The notes: a model not told the origin generated them from the sequence alone. A DNA stretch of 64,000 nt from Andreprevotia chitinilytica DSM 18519 (GCF_000711875.1 NZ_JONM01000002.1:438769-502768); one strand, 5' to 3'; counted from the first letter of the stretch, positions 7,749-17,588 are shown. A program made the numbers and translations.

Positions 7749-9365
7749 GTGAAGATAGCAACGCGTTTGTATTTGTTGTGTGGGCTGGGTGTAGGCGCCG
7801 TCGTGCTGATCGCCTTGGTATCCGGGTTGTTGCTGGCGAAAATCCGGGTGAATTCGAGCGATATGCTCGACGGTGCGGTGCCCTCGGTGCAAACGGTTGA
7901 TAAGGTGCAAGTCCGGTTCATGCAATCGCGTGTGCTGGTGTATCAGCACATGTTGCAAAGCGATATGGCCGAGAAGGACAAAACCGAAGCGCATTTGAAT
8001 CAATTGCACTCTGAAATCAACCAGTTATTCGACCTTTATCAAAGCAAGTATGTTGCCGATGCGACCGATCAGGCTGATTTGAAGCTGGCGCGCGAAGAAG
8101 TCGGCAAATACATCGCATTGCTGCCGGAGATCATCAAGTTTTCCAAGGATGGCAATTACGGCGATGCGCAAGCGGCGATTGCTGCCAAGGTTGCTCCGCA
8201 AGCGGATGCGGCCATTGCGGCGCTCATCAAGATGGATGAATACAACCTCAAATTGGGTGAGACGGCGCGTAACACGGTATTTTCTGCGATCAACACCGGC
8301 CAGACCGTAGGCATTGTGATCTCGCTGGTCGCCGCGATTGGTTTGTTCCTGATCGGCACCCTGATCGTCAGGAGCGCCATTGGCCCGCTTGGCCAATTGC
8401 GCGATTTCGTCGTGAATCTCTCCAACGATTACGATTTCACCCGCCGGCTGCCGGCCCGTGGCGAGGATGAAGTCAACCAGACGTTGACGGCGTTCAACCG
8501 CTTGCTCGATACGATGCAGCAGAGCTTCCGTCAATTGCATCAGGTTGGCGATGGCCTTGGCCGCTCGGCGCATGACTTGGCGGATGCGTCATCGCATATG
8601 TCTTCCGCATCGCGCAAGGTAAGCGAATCGACCGCCAGCATGGCCGCCGCCGTAGAAGAAATGACGGTGAGCGTGACCCACGTGGCGGATCGTTCCAGCG
8701 AAGCCGATGAATCGGCCCGCCATGCCGGCAAGCAAGCGGTCAGCGGTGGCACGGTGATCGAGGGCACCATCGGCAAGATCACCGGCATCGCGCAGACGGT
8801 GCAGCAAGCCGCCACGCAGATCGAAAGCCTGAAAGAGCGCACGGTCAGCATCAACACCGTGATGGGTGTGATCAAGGAGATTGCCGATCAGACCAATCTG
8901 CTGGCATTGAATGCCGCCATTGAAGCGGCCCGCGCCGGCGAATCCGGCCGTGGTTTTGCGGTGGTGGCGGATGAAGTGCGCAAGCTGGCAGAGCGGACGT
9001 CGCTTTCGACGCAGGAAATCGCCGGCACGATCGGCGCGATCCAGTCCGGCGCGAACGAGACGGTCGCCGCAATGCAACAGGCGGTCGATCTGGTGAACGA
9101 CGGGGTGACGCAGGCGCAACAGGCCAGCAGCGCAATCGCACAGATTCGCAGCGGCACGGATAGCGTGGTGCAACAGGTCAGCGAGATTTCCGGGGCCATG
9201 CGTGAGCAAAGCGGGGCCAGCAACAGCATTGCCCAGCAGATCGAGCGCGTGGCGCAAATGAGTGAAGAGAGCAATGCCAACGCATCGCGCACGGCGAATT
9301 CAGCCGAGCAACTGCGCCAGATTGCACAGCAGTTGCAGGATGCGATCCGGCGTTATCGCGTTTGA
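7749..9365 (+). CDS. Methyl-accepting chemotaxis protein
   Basis: A 538-residue chemoreceptor of the inner membrane. A first membrane helix (about residues 9-30) is followed by a helical periplasmic sensing domain of about 155 residues (four-helix-bundle type), a second membrane helix (about 187-208), a HAMP domain (about 210-262) and a cytoplasmic signalling domain. The tip has the highly conserved [20 protein letters not shown] and [18 protein letters not shown] segments that bind CheA and CheW. The C-terminus lacks a CheR-binding NWETF-type pentapeptide. The GTG at 7749 is preferred because GAGGA lies 9 nt before it; the ATG at 7740 is too close to that site. The ligand is unknown. No che genes are nearby. 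Confidence 0.93.
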   Translation: MKIATRLYLLCGLGVGAVVLIALVSGLLLAKIRVNSSDMLDGAVPSVQTVDKVQVRFMQSRVLVYQHMLQSDMAEKDKTEAHLNQLHSEINQLFDLYQSKYVADATDQADLKLAREEVGKYIALLPEIIKFSKDGNYGDAQAAIAAKVAPQADAAIAALIKMDEYNLKLGETARNTVFSAINTGQTVGIVISLVAAIGLFLIGTLIVRSAIGPLGQLRDFVVNLSNDYDFTRRLPARGEDEVNQTLTAFNRLLDTMQQSFRQLHQVGDGLGRSAHDLADASSHMSSASRKVSESTASMAAAVEEMTVSVTHVADRSSEADESARHAGKQAVSGGTVIEGTIGKITGIAQTVQQAATQIESLKERTVSINTVMGVIKEIADQTNLLALNAAIEAARAGESGRGFAVVADEVRKLAERTSLSTQEIAGTIGAIQSGANETVAAMQQAVDLVNDGVTQAQQASSAIAQIRSGTDSVVQQVSEISGAMREQSGASNSIAQQIERVAQMSEESNANASRTANSAEQLRQIAQQLQDAIRRYRV

Positions 9366-9401
9366 CGCTGCGTTTGGTCTGGTTGTTCGGTCGTCGGTCG
9401 A

Positions 9402-9440
9402 CATAAAAAAAACGGCGGGTTATCCCGCCGTTTTTTTATG
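9402..9440. terminator. Bidirectional intrinsic terminator
   Basis: The stem CATAAAAAAAACGGCGGG, with a TTAT loop and matching arm, has A and T runs on both sides. It separates the chemoreceptor gene from the convergent TPR gene. Confidence 0.9.
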
Positions 9441-9467
9441 TGCACATCCAATCACCGCAAGGTCCGA

Positions 9468-9935
9468 TCAAGGATGTTTGGTCTTGTACAGCAGGATGGC
9501 TTCGGACAACTCGTTGAATTGCTCGCAACTGCCGCATAGGCGCTGCAGCTCGGCCAATTGTTTGTTCGCCTCGTCGGGCTGGTTGTTCTGCAGATAGGCT
9601 TCGCCCAGATATTCGTGTGCGCCCAAGCTTCTGGGGTTGAGCCTTAGGGCTTCGCGATAGGCGTCGAACGCTTCGGGCAGATGGCCGCGTTGGCGTTCGG
9701 CGTAGCCAGTCCAGTTCCACCAGTCGGCATTGTTCGGTTCTTTGGCGCGCGCCTTGGCCAGGATCTCGAGCGCGTCATCCCATTGCTTGGCATCGATCTT
9801 GCGTTGAACGCTTTGCGAGGTGTTGTCGCTTCCTTGCACCTTGATGCCGCCAGCGCCACCACCGGATGCCGATGCGCCCGCCATGGCGGCAATCAGCACC
9901 GAGCCAAGCAGCAAGCTGTTCCAGGTCATGCTCAT
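9468..9935 (-). CDS. Secreted TPR-repeat protein
   Basis: A 155-residue protein with a signal peptide (about residues 1-25, ending GASAS) and at least two tetratricopeptide repeats (NNADWWNWTGYAERQRGHLPEA and the following RSLGAHEYLGEAYLQNNQPDEA). The C-terminal region has two Cys in RLCGSCEQF, which could form a disulfide. The ATG at 9935 follows GGGAGAAAC and starts the signal peptide; an ORF extension further upstream looks non-coding. It is expected to be a small periplasmic scaffold or adaptor; its partner is unknown. Confidence 0.85.
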   Translation of the reverse strand: MSMTWNSLLLGSVLIAAMAGASASGGGAGGIKVQGSDNTSQSVQRKIDAKQWDDALEILAKARAKEPNNADWWNWTGYAERQRGHLPEAFDAYREALRLNPRSLGAHEYLGEAYLQNNQPDEANKQLAELQRLCGSCEQFNELSEAILLYKTKHP

Positions 9936-10050
9936 GGTTGTTTCTCCCACAAAAATGCAGCTTCGATTCTGGTTCTCGTTAGACGCGTTGCCAGCGGGAA
10001 TTTCCGCGTGATGCGATAAACGGCCGCTGGCAGTGGGTCGCAGTGGGTCG

Positions 10051-10842
10051 TTATAGCAGCAGCTGGCGCAGGTGGTGGGCGACGGCCGCTTCGTCATTGG
10101 TGCCGATTTGCGGCACCCCCGGCAATTGCGCCACCAGTTTCGGGTTGGCGTTACCCATCAGGAAGGGCTGGCCGGCGGTTTGCAGCAGCTCCTTGTCGTT
10201 GAGGCCGTCGCCGAATGCGACGCAGTCTTCGTGTGGCACGCGCAGCTCACCCAGCACGACCGTCAGCGCGTGGCCTTTGGAGACGGTCGGCGCCATGATT
10301 TCCAGGCAATCCGGCATCGAGAAAGTCACATACAGCTCGTCGCCGAAGCGCTCGCGGATTTTGTCTTCCAGGAGGAGGAGGTGTTCGTGGTCGCCAACGT
10401 ACAGCACCTTGGCAACCCCTTCGCCGGAGTGCCGGGTCAGGTCGGCCACGTGATACATGAAGCCGGAATCCTGATGCAGGCTGGCCAGGCGTTCGTCTTC
10501 GGCATCGATCAGCCAGTCGTCGTCGAGATACAGATTCAGGCGTGTGCCGGACGAGAATTCAGGCTGGCACAGGGCGCGCACGAATTCGGGCTCGACGTTT
10601 TCAGCATGGATCGGATTGTTGTCGGGGTCATGCACGCGGGCCCCGTTCGAGGTGATGAGGTAGGCGCGAATGCCAAGTACATCCCGGATGCCGCGCACAT
10701 CTTGATAGTGGCGACCGGTAGCGATGACGAAGCGCTGCCCGTTGGCCTCGAGTTGCTGCAGCGTTTGGGCGGTAAAGGCATCGACGGTGTGGTTGGCGTC
10801 GAGCAGCGTGCCGTCAAGGTCGGAAGCAATCACTTGGATCAT
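10051..10842 (-). CDS. Cof-type HAD-superfamily phosphatase
   Basis: A 263-residue HAD hydrolase of class IIB (Cof/YbiV type). Motif I is ASDLDGTLLD (nucleophile Asp and second Asp near residues 8 and 10), motif II is IATGRH, the motif III Lys lies in the SKGHALTVV segment, and motif IV is AFGDGLNDKELL. The cap domain lies between motifs II and III. Such enzymes dephosphorylate sugar phosphates, FMN or similar small molecules in the cytoplasm; the substrate cannot be told. It stands alone between the TPR gene and the DUF924 gene, all on the minus strand. Confidence 0.92.
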   Translation of the reverse strand: MIQVIASDLDGTLLDANHTVDAFTAQTLQQLEANGQRFVIATGRHYQDVRGIRDVLGIRAYLITSNGARVHDPDNNPIHAENVEPEFVRALCQPEFSSGTRLNLYLDDDWLIDAEDERLASLHQDSGFMYHVADLTRHSGEGVAKVLYVGDHEHLLLLEDKIRERFGDELYVTFSMPDCLEIMAPTVSKGHALTVVLGELRVPHEDCVAFGDGLNDKELLQTAGQPFLMGNANPKLVAQLPGVPQIGTNDEAAVAHHLRQLLL

Positions 10843-10952
10843 GGCTAAGCCTGCGCGTGTGGGGATGTGGAATTGTATTCCTGGCGCGGATGACCCTGAA
10901 TCGGGGATATGGAGTACGGGTGTAGTAATGAAACCGACTTGAAAATCGTGAC

Positions 10953-11576
10953 TTAAAAGCCAGCGCCGGGTTCTGCCAGATAAGCGCGCTCTTCGTCCGT
11001 GCTGGCTCGCCCGAGTGCGGCGTTGCGATGCGGGAAGCGGCCAAACCGGCTGATCACGGCACGGTGCATGACGGCATAGTGATAAAAGCCCGCCAAGTCG
11101 GCGTTATCCTGCCAGTGGGCCATCAGCGCCACGGCGCGTTCTTGGTCCGCCAGCTGCTCCGAATGCTCGAACGGCAAGTAAAGGAACAGTTGTTCCAGCG
11201 GAGTGAGTTTGGTGGGGTGGTTGGCGGCGATGGCTGTGTTGGCGACTTCGCGTGCTTGTGCATCAAAGGCGAATGCATTTGCCTCGCCGCGATACAGATT
11301 GCGCGGGAACTGGTCGAGCACGATGACCAACGCCAGTGCGCCATGCGCGGATTGTGCCCAGTGCGCACATTCGCCACGCCCGGCGGCCTCTAGCGTGGTG
11401 AGAAAGCGGCGGCGGATCGTGGCATCGAAGGCGTCGTCACGCTGAAACCAGACTGGCCGTGTGGCGAGCGGCGGCGGGCCGAACCAGAATGTCAATACGT
11501 CTTCCGGATTTACCACGGCGGTACGACCTGATTTCACCCGGCCTTCCGGGCTGGCGCGGCGGATCAGGCGGGTCAT
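10953..11576 (-). CDS. DUF924 family protein
   Basis: A 207-residue protein with DUF924 hallmarks: VLTFWFGP near the start, LDQFPRNLYRGEANAFAFDAQA in the middle, and FLYLPFEHSEQLADQERAV. The fold is TPR-like and the role in bacteria is unknown. The ATG at 11576 overlaps the stop of the upstream gene by ATGA, so the two are translationally coupled. An internal start near codon 23 would give a more typical family N-terminus and cannot be ruled out. Confidence 0.88.
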   Translation of the reverse strand: MTRLIRRASPEGRVKSGRTAVVNPEDVLTFWFGPPPLATRPVWFQRDDAFDATIRRRFLTTLEAAGRGECAHWAQSAHGALALVIVLDQFPRNLYRGEANAFAFDAQAREVANTAIAANHPTKLTPLEQLFLYLPFEHSEQLADQERAVALMAHWQDNADLAGFYHYAVMHRAVISRFGRFPHRNAALGRASTDEERAYLAEPGAGF

Positions 11577-12190
11577 CGCATCTCCAGCGGGTGGACTTCA
11601 ACCTGTGGGCCGGAGGCTGGCGTGCCAACGACCAATCCGAGCCGGCGCACGTGCGCCAGCAAAGCGCCGATTTGCTTGTTGTCCGGCATGGCTAGCGCCA
11701 GTGCATTGAGCGTGTCTTGCAGGCCCAGGCCATCCTTGGCGCTGACTTGTGCATCGAGCAGATACAGCAGCGGCAGGATGCTGTCGTTGCCGTACTGTTT
11801 GCGGAACTGGCTGGCTTGCTGGCTTGCTTTGGCCAGTTGCGGCGAGATCGTTCGGCTGGGCAGGGTGTCGTCGAAGCTGGTGATGGTCGCGAACGTTTTC
11901 GGCAGGTGTTGCAAGGCGGTGCGCAGCGGATCGGGGAGTGGCAGCAGGCGGGTGCTGCAAGTTAGTGCGGCGAGTGTGGTCTCGCATGGCCCGGTCCAGC
12001 GATAGAACTTGCCGCGCCGCAGATCGGCAATGGCCAGACAGCTGCCAGCCGTCAATTGCATGCTTTGGCCTTCGCTGACCGTTTGCAGAGCCGTGAATGA
12101 CGGGGAAGTGTCGCCGTTGCTGGCGAGCACGATGCCGTCGGCATAGGCGAGCGTGGCGACAAAGCCGAAGCAGAGCAGAATCAAGCGCAT
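11573..12190 (-). CDS. Secreted protein of unknown function, coupled to the DUF924 gene
   Basis: This is a 205-residue protein I do not recognise. A signal peptide (MRLILLCFGFVATLAYA) is followed by a beta-rich region with two Cys (SCLAIADLRRGKFYRWTGPC) and then a helical region of about 120 residues. The ATG at 12190 is chosen over a TTG two codons upstream. No strong ribosome site is visible. Its 4-nt overlap with the DUF924 gene implies cotranscription, but I cannot infer a shared role. It is divergent from the flavoprotein at 12270. Confidence 0.75.
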   Translation of the reverse strand: MRLILLCFGFVATLAYADGIVLASNGDTSPSFTALQTVSEGQSMQLTAGSCLAIADLRRGKFYRWTGPCETTLAALTCSTRLLPLPDPLRTALQHLPKTFATITSFDDTLPSRTISPQLAKASQQASQFRKQYGNDSILPLLYLLDAQVSAKDGLGLQDTLNALALAMPDNKQIGALLAHVRRLGLVVGTPASGPQVEVHPLEMR

Positions 12191-12269
12191 GATCAATGAT
12201 GTGCGGATGAAACCTGCAGTGTACGGCAGGTGTATGCCAGTACAATGTTGCGCTTTGTAGGAGGCAGCG

Positions 12270-13439
12270 GTGGACTGGAAAACGTGCGATGTAATCGTGC
12301 TGGGCGCGGGCGCTGCCGGAATGATGGCGGCGGCAACGGCCGGATTGCGCGGCAGGCGCGTGGTACTGATCGATCATGCTGACAAGCTGGCCGAGAAAAT
12401 CCGCATCTCGGGCGGTGGGCGTTGCAACTTCACCAATTTGAACGTGCGGCCGGAGTGTTATCTCTCGCAGAATCCGCACTTTTGCAAATCGGCGCTGCGG
12501 CAATATACCCAGCATGACTTCATCCAGCTGGTCGAATCCTACGGGCTGACCTGGCATGAAAAAACGCTCGGCCAGTTGTTCTGTGATCAGCATTCAGGCG
12601 CAATCATCGAGATGCTCAAGGCCGAGTGCGACCGCGGCGGCGTGACGTGGCGGATGAGCACAAAGATCACCGAAGTGCGGCGCGGTGAGCAATTCGAAGT
12701 CATCACGCCGGAAGAAAACTGGCGGGCCGAGGCGCTGATCGTGGCGACCGGTGGGCTGTCGATTCCGCAAATTGGCGCAACGGGTATCGGTTATGACATT
12801 GCTCGCCAATTCGGCCTCGATATCGTGGAAACCGTGCCGGCATTGGTGCCGTTGCAATTGCCGCCGGAGAGCCTGTTGGCGGAAATTTCCGGTGTCGCTC
12901 TGGAAGACACCGTGGCCCGCATGGGTAAGACGGCATTCCGTGAGGCGAGTCTGGTGACCCATCGTGGTTTGTCCGGCCCGGCGATTTTGCAGATTTCCAG
13001 CTTCTGGCAGCCGGGTGGTGAGATCGTGCTAGATCTGGCGCCGGATGTTGATCTGGATGAGTTCTTTGCCAGTGCCAACCGCGATGCGCACGTCGGCAAT
13101 GTATTGGTTGAGTTGTTGCCACGGCGATTCATCGATGCCTGGCTCGCGCCGGATATCACCGCCAAGCCGCTCAAGCAACTTTCGCCCAAGCAGGTGCAGC
13201 AATTGGCGGAAAGAATGCACCGCTGGCCGCTCCGCCCGTCGGGTTCAGCAGGCTATAAAAAAGCCGAGGTGACCAAGGGCGGTGTCGATACGCAAGCGCT
13301 GGATTCGAAGACGATGATGGCCAAAGCCGCGCCAGGACTGTATTTCATCGGGGAGGTGGTCGACGTGACCGGCTGGCTGGGGGGATATAACTTCCAGTGG
13401 GCCTGGTCGTCAGGTTTTGTGTCAGGCAGTAACGCCTAG
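12270..13439 (+). CDS. HI0933/BaiN-family flavoprotein oxidoreductase
   Basis: A 389-residue FAD-dependent protein of the HI0933-like/YhiN/BaiN family. The N-terminal Rossmann motif GAGAAGMMAA binds FAD and is followed by the family signature ISGGGRCNFTN. A second conserved block, EVVDVTGWLGGYNFQWAWSSG, closes the FAD site at the C-terminus. The gut bacterial enzyme BaiN acts on bile-acid intermediates, but the role in this group is unknown. The start is GTG at 12270, supported by AGGAGG 5 nt before it. The gene stands alone and ends with a 3' intergenic space and a shared terminator. Confidence 0.92.
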   Translation: MDWKTCDVIVLGAGAAGMMAAATAGLRGRRVVLIDHADKLAEKIRISGGGRCNFTNLNVRPECYLSQNPHFCKSALRQYTQHDFIQLVESYGLTWHEKTLGQLFCDQHSGAIIEMLKAECDRGGVTWRMSTKITEVRRGEQFEVITPEENWRAEALIVATGGLSIPQIGATGIGYDIARQFGLDIVETVPALVPLQLPPESLLAEISGVALEDTVARMGKTAFREASLVTHRGLSGPAILQISSFWQPGGEIVLDLAPDVDLDEFFASANRDAHVGNVLVELLPRRFIDAWLAPDITAKPLKQLSPKQVQQLAERMHRWPLRPSGSAGYKKAEVTKGGVDTQALDSKTMMAKAAPGLYFIGEVVDVTGWLGGYNFQWAWSSGFVSGSNA

Positions 13440-13635
13440 CGCGGCGCTGCTGCTGGTGCTAGCGTTGAAGTGTCGACGAGTTGCGGACCGGCCGACATTG
13501 TTGAATGAAGGTGATCGTTCTTTTCTCCTAGGCAGTATCGCTGTGCATTCCGGACGGGATTATCAATACCCGCATCATGGGTCCGTTAAGGGCTCCGGCA
13601 AGTGGTTCGCAAATGTTTGAACCTGCTCGAAGACA
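13440..13635. other. Intergenic space without a recognisable gene
   Basis: This is about 200 nt between the flavoprotein gene and the terminator at 13636. I see no convincing ORF, RNA or repeat. Confidence 0.5.
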
Positions 13636-13664
13636 AAAGGGGCGCCCATATCGGGCGCCCCTTT
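13636..13664. terminator. Bidirectional intrinsic terminator
   Basis: An AAAGGGGCGCCC stem with a 5-nt loop and the matching arm, lying between convergent genes (flavoprotein and cytochrome b561). Confidence 0.85.
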
Positions 13665-13706
13665 CTATTTGTAGTGACGGATTGCAGTGACGATTCGTGT
13701 GCGGTA

Positions 13707-14228
13707 TCAGCGCATGCGGCGCAGCGTGTCGTCCTTCATGATGAAGTGGTGGAACAGTGCCGCCAAAACATGCAGACCAACCACGAAATACACCGCGTTG
13801 CCCAGGAACTCATGGATGGCTTTGAGCGTGGGTTTGAGCGCCGGGTCCGGCGACAGCAACTGCGGCAGCGCCGCGCCAAAGAAGCTCACGCTACCGCCAC
13901 CAGCCTGAATGAAACCGATGGCGGTCAGCGGCAAGGCAAACATCAGCACATACAGCAGAAAATGCACGAGATGGGCGGCGCCGATTTGCCAGCCACTGCC
14001 AAACATCTTGGGCGCTGCAAGGCGCCAGCGTGCCGCGACCCGCACCAGCGCAAAAATGAGCACCAGTTGGCCAGCCAGCATATGCAGTTGCATGAGCTGG
14101 CTGCGTTGTGGCGTGCCCTTGGGGAAGTTGCCCTTCAGCTCGATCGCGATCAACGCAACGGCGAACAAGATGAAGATCAGCCAGTGCAGGCCAATGGATA
14201 GCGGGTGATAACGGTCTCGACGTGACAT
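13707..14228 (-). CDS. Cytochrome b561 family membrane protein (second copy)
   Basis: A 173-residue four-helix membrane protein with His residues typical of bacterial cytochrome b561: HPLSIGLHWLIF in helix 1, LHMLAGQL in helix 2, AHLVHFLLYVLM in helix 3 and a helix-4 region with IHEFLGNAVYFVVGLHVLAALFHHF. It ends IMKDDTLRRM, like the copy at 5474 (DRDDTLKRM), but the two are diverged and this one has no YceI neighbour. Electron transfer from the quinone pool is expected; the partner is unknown. Confidence 0.92.
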   Translation of the reverse strand: MSRRDRYHPLSIGLHWLIFILFAVALIAIELKGNFPKGTPQRSQLMQLHMLAGQLVLIFALVRVAARWRLAAPKMFGSGWQIGAAHLVHFLLYVLMFALPLTAIGFIQAGGGSVSFFGAALPQLLSPDPALKPTLKAIHEFLGNAVYFVVGLHVLAALFHHFIMKDDTLRRMR

Positions 14229-14284
14229 GAGGCTGCCCTTGGAAAGCGGAAATGCGGATTTTTACAAGGGAATGACGGCGGCCA

Positions 14285-14320
14285 CAAGACAAAAAGCACC
14301 ATCACGGTGCTTTTGTCTTG
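14285..14320 (-). terminator. Intrinsic terminator after dapB
   Basis: Stem CAAGACAAAA(A)GCACC with a small ATCA loop and matching arm. It lies just 3' of dapB on the minus strand and ends in a T-rich run in that direction. Confidence 0.8.
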
Positions 14321-14338
14321 GGGGGACAGTGGCCGGGG

Positions 14339-15139
14339 TTAACGGAGCCCGAGCACATCCTGCATATCGAAGAAGCCATTTTTGCGGCCGGCCAGGAAAG
14401 CGGCGGCACGCAGCGAACCGGATGCGTAGATGTTGCGGTTGCTGGCCTTGTGGCTGATCTCGATCCGTTCACCCATGCCGGCGAACATGACGGTGTGATC
14501 GCCAATCACGTCACCACCACGCAATGCGGCAAAACCAATCGACGATGGGTCTCGCTCACCGGTGATGCCTTCACGGGCATAGACGGCGCAGTCTTTCAGA
14601 TCACGCCCGATCGCATCGGCCACCACCTTGCCCAGCATCAGCGCGGTGCCGGATGGTGCGTCGACCTTCATCCGGTGATGCATTTCCAGGATTTCGATGT
14701 CGTAACCAGTGGCAAGTGTTTTCGCGGCGACTTCGAGCAATTTCACCAGCAGATTCACGCCCACGCTCATGTTGTAGGCGTGGACGATGGCGATGTCGCG
14801 GCTGGCGGCTTCAATCGCGGCGCTGCCGGCTTCGTCGAAACCGGTGGTGCCGATGATCATGTTCACACCTAGTTCGCGGCACTTGGCGACGTGTGCCAGC
14901 GTGCCCTCGGGGCGGGTGAAGTCGATCAGTACGTCGGCGCCGGCCAAGGCATCGAGGCGATCGGTGACATCCACGCCGCTGGATCTGCCCAAGAAGGCGC
15001 CCGCATCGTGGCCGAGCACTTCGCTGCTTGAGCGATCGAGCGCAGCATGCAGCTGGCAATCCGGCGAGTTCAACGTCGCTTCGATCAGCATGCGGCCCAT
15101 GCGGCCGTTACTGCCGGCGATGGCAATCTTGATAGTCAT
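14339..15139 (-). CDS. dapB: 4-hydroxy-tetrahydrodipicolinate reductase
   Basis: A 266-residue DapB, the NAD(P)H-dependent reductase of lysine and meso-diaminopimelate synthesis. The N-terminal GSNGRMGRM motif binds the nucleotide, [13 protein letters not shown] and IIGTTGF mark the Rossmann domain, and [16 protein letters not shown] contains the catalytic His pair, the Lys and the substrate-binding PSGTA. Where most family members have NFSVGVN, this one reads NMSVGVN, a mild change. It lies 19 nt after bamE on the same strand, so the two are likely cotranscribed. Confidence 0.96.
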   Translation of the reverse strand: MTIKIAIAGSNGRMGRMLIEATLNSPDCQLHAALDRSSSEVLGHDAGAFLGRSSGVDVTDRLDALAGADVLIDFTRPEGTLAHVAKCRELGVNMIIGTTGFDEAGSAAIEAASRDIAIVHAYNMSVGVNLLVKLLEVAAKTLATGYDIEILEMHHRMKVDAPSGTALMLGKVVADAIGRDLKDCAVYAREGITGERDPSSIGFAALRGGDVIGDHTVMFAGMGERIEISHKASNRNIYASGSLRAAAFLAGRKNGFFDMQDVLGLR

Positions 15140-15158
15140 GGCTACGGCTTCGGTCGGG

Positions 15159-15611
15159 TTATTCGGTCAGCGGGCGGGTTTCTACCGCAGCTGGGCTTGA
15201 TGCGGCTGGCTGGGCTGCGGTCGGGACGGCTGTCGGTGCGGCGGCCGGCGCGCTGGCGTTCAGATCGAATTCTGCTGCATCGATCTTCTTGCGGGCCGGC
15301 AGTGTTTCGCCTTGCCAGCGAACCGCCTTATCGCCCTCAAAGAAGACCGTGAAGGTTTTCTTCTCTTTCAGCTTGCCGCTGCGGGCATCGGAATAGATGT
15401 AATCCCAGCGGTTGGCGTGAAACGGGTCTTCCAGCAGCGGCGTGCCCAGCACGAAGCGCACTTGCGAGCGGCTCATGCCGGCTTTGAGTTGTTCGACCTG
15501 ATCGGCCGTTACCTCGTTGCCCTGTGGAATATCGAGTTTGTAGGGGGTCAGCCAGCTGCATGCGGAAAGCGCAATCGCGGCGAGGAGGGGGGCGATCAGT
15601 CGGATATACAT
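15159..15611 (-). CDS. bamE: Outer membrane assembly lipoprotein BamE
   Basis: A 150-residue lipoprotein. The signal peptide ends in the lipobox LSAC, giving Cys at about residue 18. The SmpA/OmlA domain follows, with the family core [41 protein letters not shown] and TVFFEGD. It is part of the Bam complex that inserts beta-barrel proteins into the outer membrane. The C-terminus carries an Ala/Pro-rich tail of about 35 residues beyond the usual domain. The ATG at 15611 is chosen because the lipoprotein signal begins there; the longer ORF upstream is the antisense shadow of fur. It is divergent from fur and followed by dapB. Confidence 0.95.
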   Translation of the reverse strand: MYIRLIAPLLAAIALSACSWLTPYKLDIPQGNEVTADQVEQLKAGMSRSQVRFVLGTPLLEDPFHANRWDYIYSDARSGKLKEKKTFTVFFEGDKAVRWQGETLPARKKIDAAEFDLNASAPAAAPTAVPTAAQPAASSPAAVETRPLTE

Positions 15612-15623
15612 GCGGTTGTTCGT

Positions 15624-15652
15624 TTGGTGTCGGCGACGGGAGCCGCTATCAT
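15624..15652 (+). promoter_or_regulatory. Candidate sigma-70 promoter of fur
   Basis: TTGGTG (15624-15629), a 17-nt spacer and TATCAT (15647-15652) lie 25 nt upstream of the fur ATG, inside the bamE-fur divergent space. Confidence 0.55.
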
Positions 15653-15677
15653 ACCGGCACCACACGAGAGACGCGAC

Positions 15678-16100
15678 ATGAGCAAAGCATCCGACCTCAA
15701 GGACATTGGCCTGAAAGCCACCGGTCCCCGCCTGAGAATCCTGAATCTGTTCGAAACCAGCACCCAAAGGCACATGACCGCCGAGGATGTTTACCGGCTG
15801 TTGCTGGCTGAACATACCGATGTCGGCCTGGCTACCGTCTACCGCGTGCTGACGCAGTTCGAGCAAGCCGGGTTGCTGTCGCGCCACCATTTTGAATCCG
15901 GCAAGGCCGTGTTCGAACTGAACCAGGGCAGCCATCACGATCACCTCGTGTGCGTGAAATGCGGCAAGGTTGAAGAGTTTTACGATCCGGAAATCGAACA
16001 GCGCCAAGACGCGATTGCCGCGGAACACGGTTTCGAGATCCAGGATCACGAAATGTATCTGTATGGTCTGTGTGCCGACTGCAAACTCACCAAAAAGTAA
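15678..16100 (+). CDS. fur: Ferric uptake regulator Fur
   Basis: A 140-residue Fur protein. The N-terminal winged helix contains [16 protein letters not shown] and the recognition helix [15 protein letters not shown]. The dimerisation domain has [16 protein letters not shown] (metal and structural zinc ligands) and a final CADC pair. With Fe2+ it represses iron-uptake genes. The ATG at 15678 gives the canonical length; the ORF extends further upstream but has no family similarity there. The bamE/fur divergent pair is a conserved betaproteobacterial arrangement. Confidence 0.96.
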   Translation: MSKASDLKDIGLKATGPRLRILNLFETSTQRHMTAEDVYRLLLAEHTDVGLATVYRVLTQFEQAGLLSRHHFESGKAVFELNQGSHHDHLVCVKCGKVEEFYDPEIEQRQDAIAAEHGFEIQDHEMYLYGLCADCKLTKK

Positions 16101-16112
16101 ATCGCGCCAAGC

Positions 16113-16808
16113 ATGATTGCGTGGCTTGAAGGCACAGCGGCGTTTCCGCCGTTGTCGCACGCGCTGGCGGAGCCGAACGGCCTGCTGGCCGCCGGCGGTG
16201 ATTTGTCGCCTGAGCGGCTGCTCGCCGCTTATCGCCGCGGCATCTTCCCCTGGTTCATGCCGGGCGAGCCCATCCTGTGGTGGAGCCCGAATCCACGCAT
16301 GACACTGACCCCCGCCGATCTACGCATACCCCGTTCACTAGCGAAAGTGATCCGCAACCGTCCTTACGAAGTGAAGTTCGATACCGCCTTCGAAGCGGTG
16401 ATGCACGGCTGCGCTGCGCCGCGTGGCGATGTGGCGGCGACGTGGATTTCGGATGAGATGATTGCCGGTTACGCGGCCTTGCACCGCGCTGGTTACGCCC
16501 ACTCGATCGAATGCTGGATCGATGGTCAACTCGCAGGCGGTTTGTATGGCGTAGCCATTGGCAAAATGTTCTACGGTGAATCCATGTTCGCCCGTGTGGC
16601 CGATGCCTCCAAGATTGCTTTCGTGCACTTGGTGCGCTGGCTGCAGGCACAGGGTTTCGGGCTGATCGACTGCCAGATGCATACCGACCATCTGGCCCGA
16701 TTCGGCGCGGTGGAAATTCCGCGAGATAGCTTCATGGCGCGACTGGACCAGCTGGCGGCTGAACCGCATCTGCCCGGCCCGTGGCGATATGATTATCGAA
16801 ACAGGTGA
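16113..16808 (+). CDS. aat: Leucyl/phenylalanyl-tRNA-protein transferase
   Basis: A 231-residue Aat, which transfers Leu or Phe from tRNA to proteins with N-terminal Arg or Lys, making them substrates for ClpS/ClpAP. Family motifs are present: [59 protein letters not shown] and the [16 protein letters not shown] block. The gene starts 12 nt after fur and ends in a 4-nt overlap with bpt, so both transferases of the N-degron pathway are coupled. Confidence 0.96.
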   Translation: MIAWLEGTAAFPPLSHALAEPNGLLAAGGDLSPERLLAAYRRGIFPWFMPGEPILWWSPNPRMTLTPADLRIPRSLAKVIRNRPYEVKFDTAFEAVMHGCAAPRGDVAATWISDEMIAGYAALHRAGYAHSIECWIDGQLAGGLYGVAIGKMFYGESMFARVADASKIAFVHLVRWLQAQGFGLIDCQMHTDHLARFGAVEIPRDSFMARLDQLAAEPHLPGPWRYDYRNR

Positions 16809-17530
16809 CACAGACGATGAATCCGCGTGGCCATGCAATCCCTTTGCAGTTCTACGCTACGGCGCCTTACCCGTGCAGCTATCTGCCCGACGAACTGGCC
16901 CGCTCGCAAGTTGCCGTACCGTCCGAACTGATCGATACGCGCACCTACAGCCAACTGGTGCAGCTTGGCTTTCGGCGCAGCGGCCAGTTTGTGTACCGGC
17001 CGCATTGCGATGCCTGCCAGGCCTGCGTGCCGGTGCGCATCCCTGTGGATGCCTTTGAGCCCAACCGCACGCAGCGTCGGGTGCAAAAGCGCCATGGGGT
17101 GCTGAAAACGCGTTTGCTGGCGCTCAATTACGACGACGCGCATTTCCAGCTCTATCAACGCTACCAAGCGGTGCGTCACTCCGGCGGCGGCATGGATCAG
17201 GACGGGCGCGAGCAATACGAGAGCTTCATCCTCAAGAGCAACGTCGCCAGTTTCATGGCCGAGTTCCGCGAGAACGGCATCGTGCGCATGGTCAGCCTGA
17301 TCGACCAGCTCGACGATGGCTTGTCGTCGGTCTACACCTTTTACGAGCCGGAAGTCGAAGGTGCGAGCTTTGGGGTATTCAATATCCTGTGGCAAATCGG
17401 TTTGGCCAAGCAGCTTGGCTTGCCGTATCTGTATCTCGGTTATTGGATCGGCGAGTGCCGCAAGATGGCCTACAAGACGCAATACAAGCCGATCGAGGGC
17501 TTGATCGATGGGCAATGGCGAGCGCTGTGA
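16805..17530 (+). CDS. bpt: Bacterial protein transferase (arginyl-tRNA-protein transferase family)
   Basis: A 241-residue Bpt/Ate1-like enzyme. The N-terminal domain has the Cys-rich [14 protein letters not shown] block and an early CSYLP; the C-terminal domain has [25 protein letters not shown] and [17 protein letters not shown], all typical. Bpt enzymes add Leu to N-terminal Asp or Glu and so feed the same Leu N-degron route as Aat. The GTG at 16805 overlaps the aat stop (GTGA); an alternative ATG lies 4 codons later at 16817 and is equally plausible. A terminator follows. Confidence 0.94.
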   Translation: MTQTMNPRGHAIPLQFYATAPYPCSYLPDELARSQVAVPSELIDTRTYSQLVQLGFRRSGQFVYRPHCDACQACVPVRIPVDAFEPNRTQRRVQKRHGVLKTRLLALNYDDAHFQLYQRYQAVRHSGGGMDQDGREQYESFILKSNVASFMAEFRENGIVRMVSLIDQLDDGLSSVYTFYEPEVEGASFGVFNILWQIGLAKQLGLPYLYLGYWIGECRKMAYKTQYKPIEGLIDGQWRAL

Positions 17531-17560
17531 AATCGCCGCAGTCATCGGCCCGCACATAAA

Positions 17561-17588
17561 AAAACACCCGCCTTGCAGCGGGTGTTTT
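17561..17588. terminator. Bidirectional intrinsic terminator
   Basis: AAAACACCCGC stem with a 6-nt loop, A and T runs on either side, between convergent genes bpt and 17617-18201. Confidence 0.88.

Noticed and set aside
15612-16160. Long N-terminal extension of BamE
   Set aside because: It is the antisense of fur; the lipoprotein signal starts at 15611.
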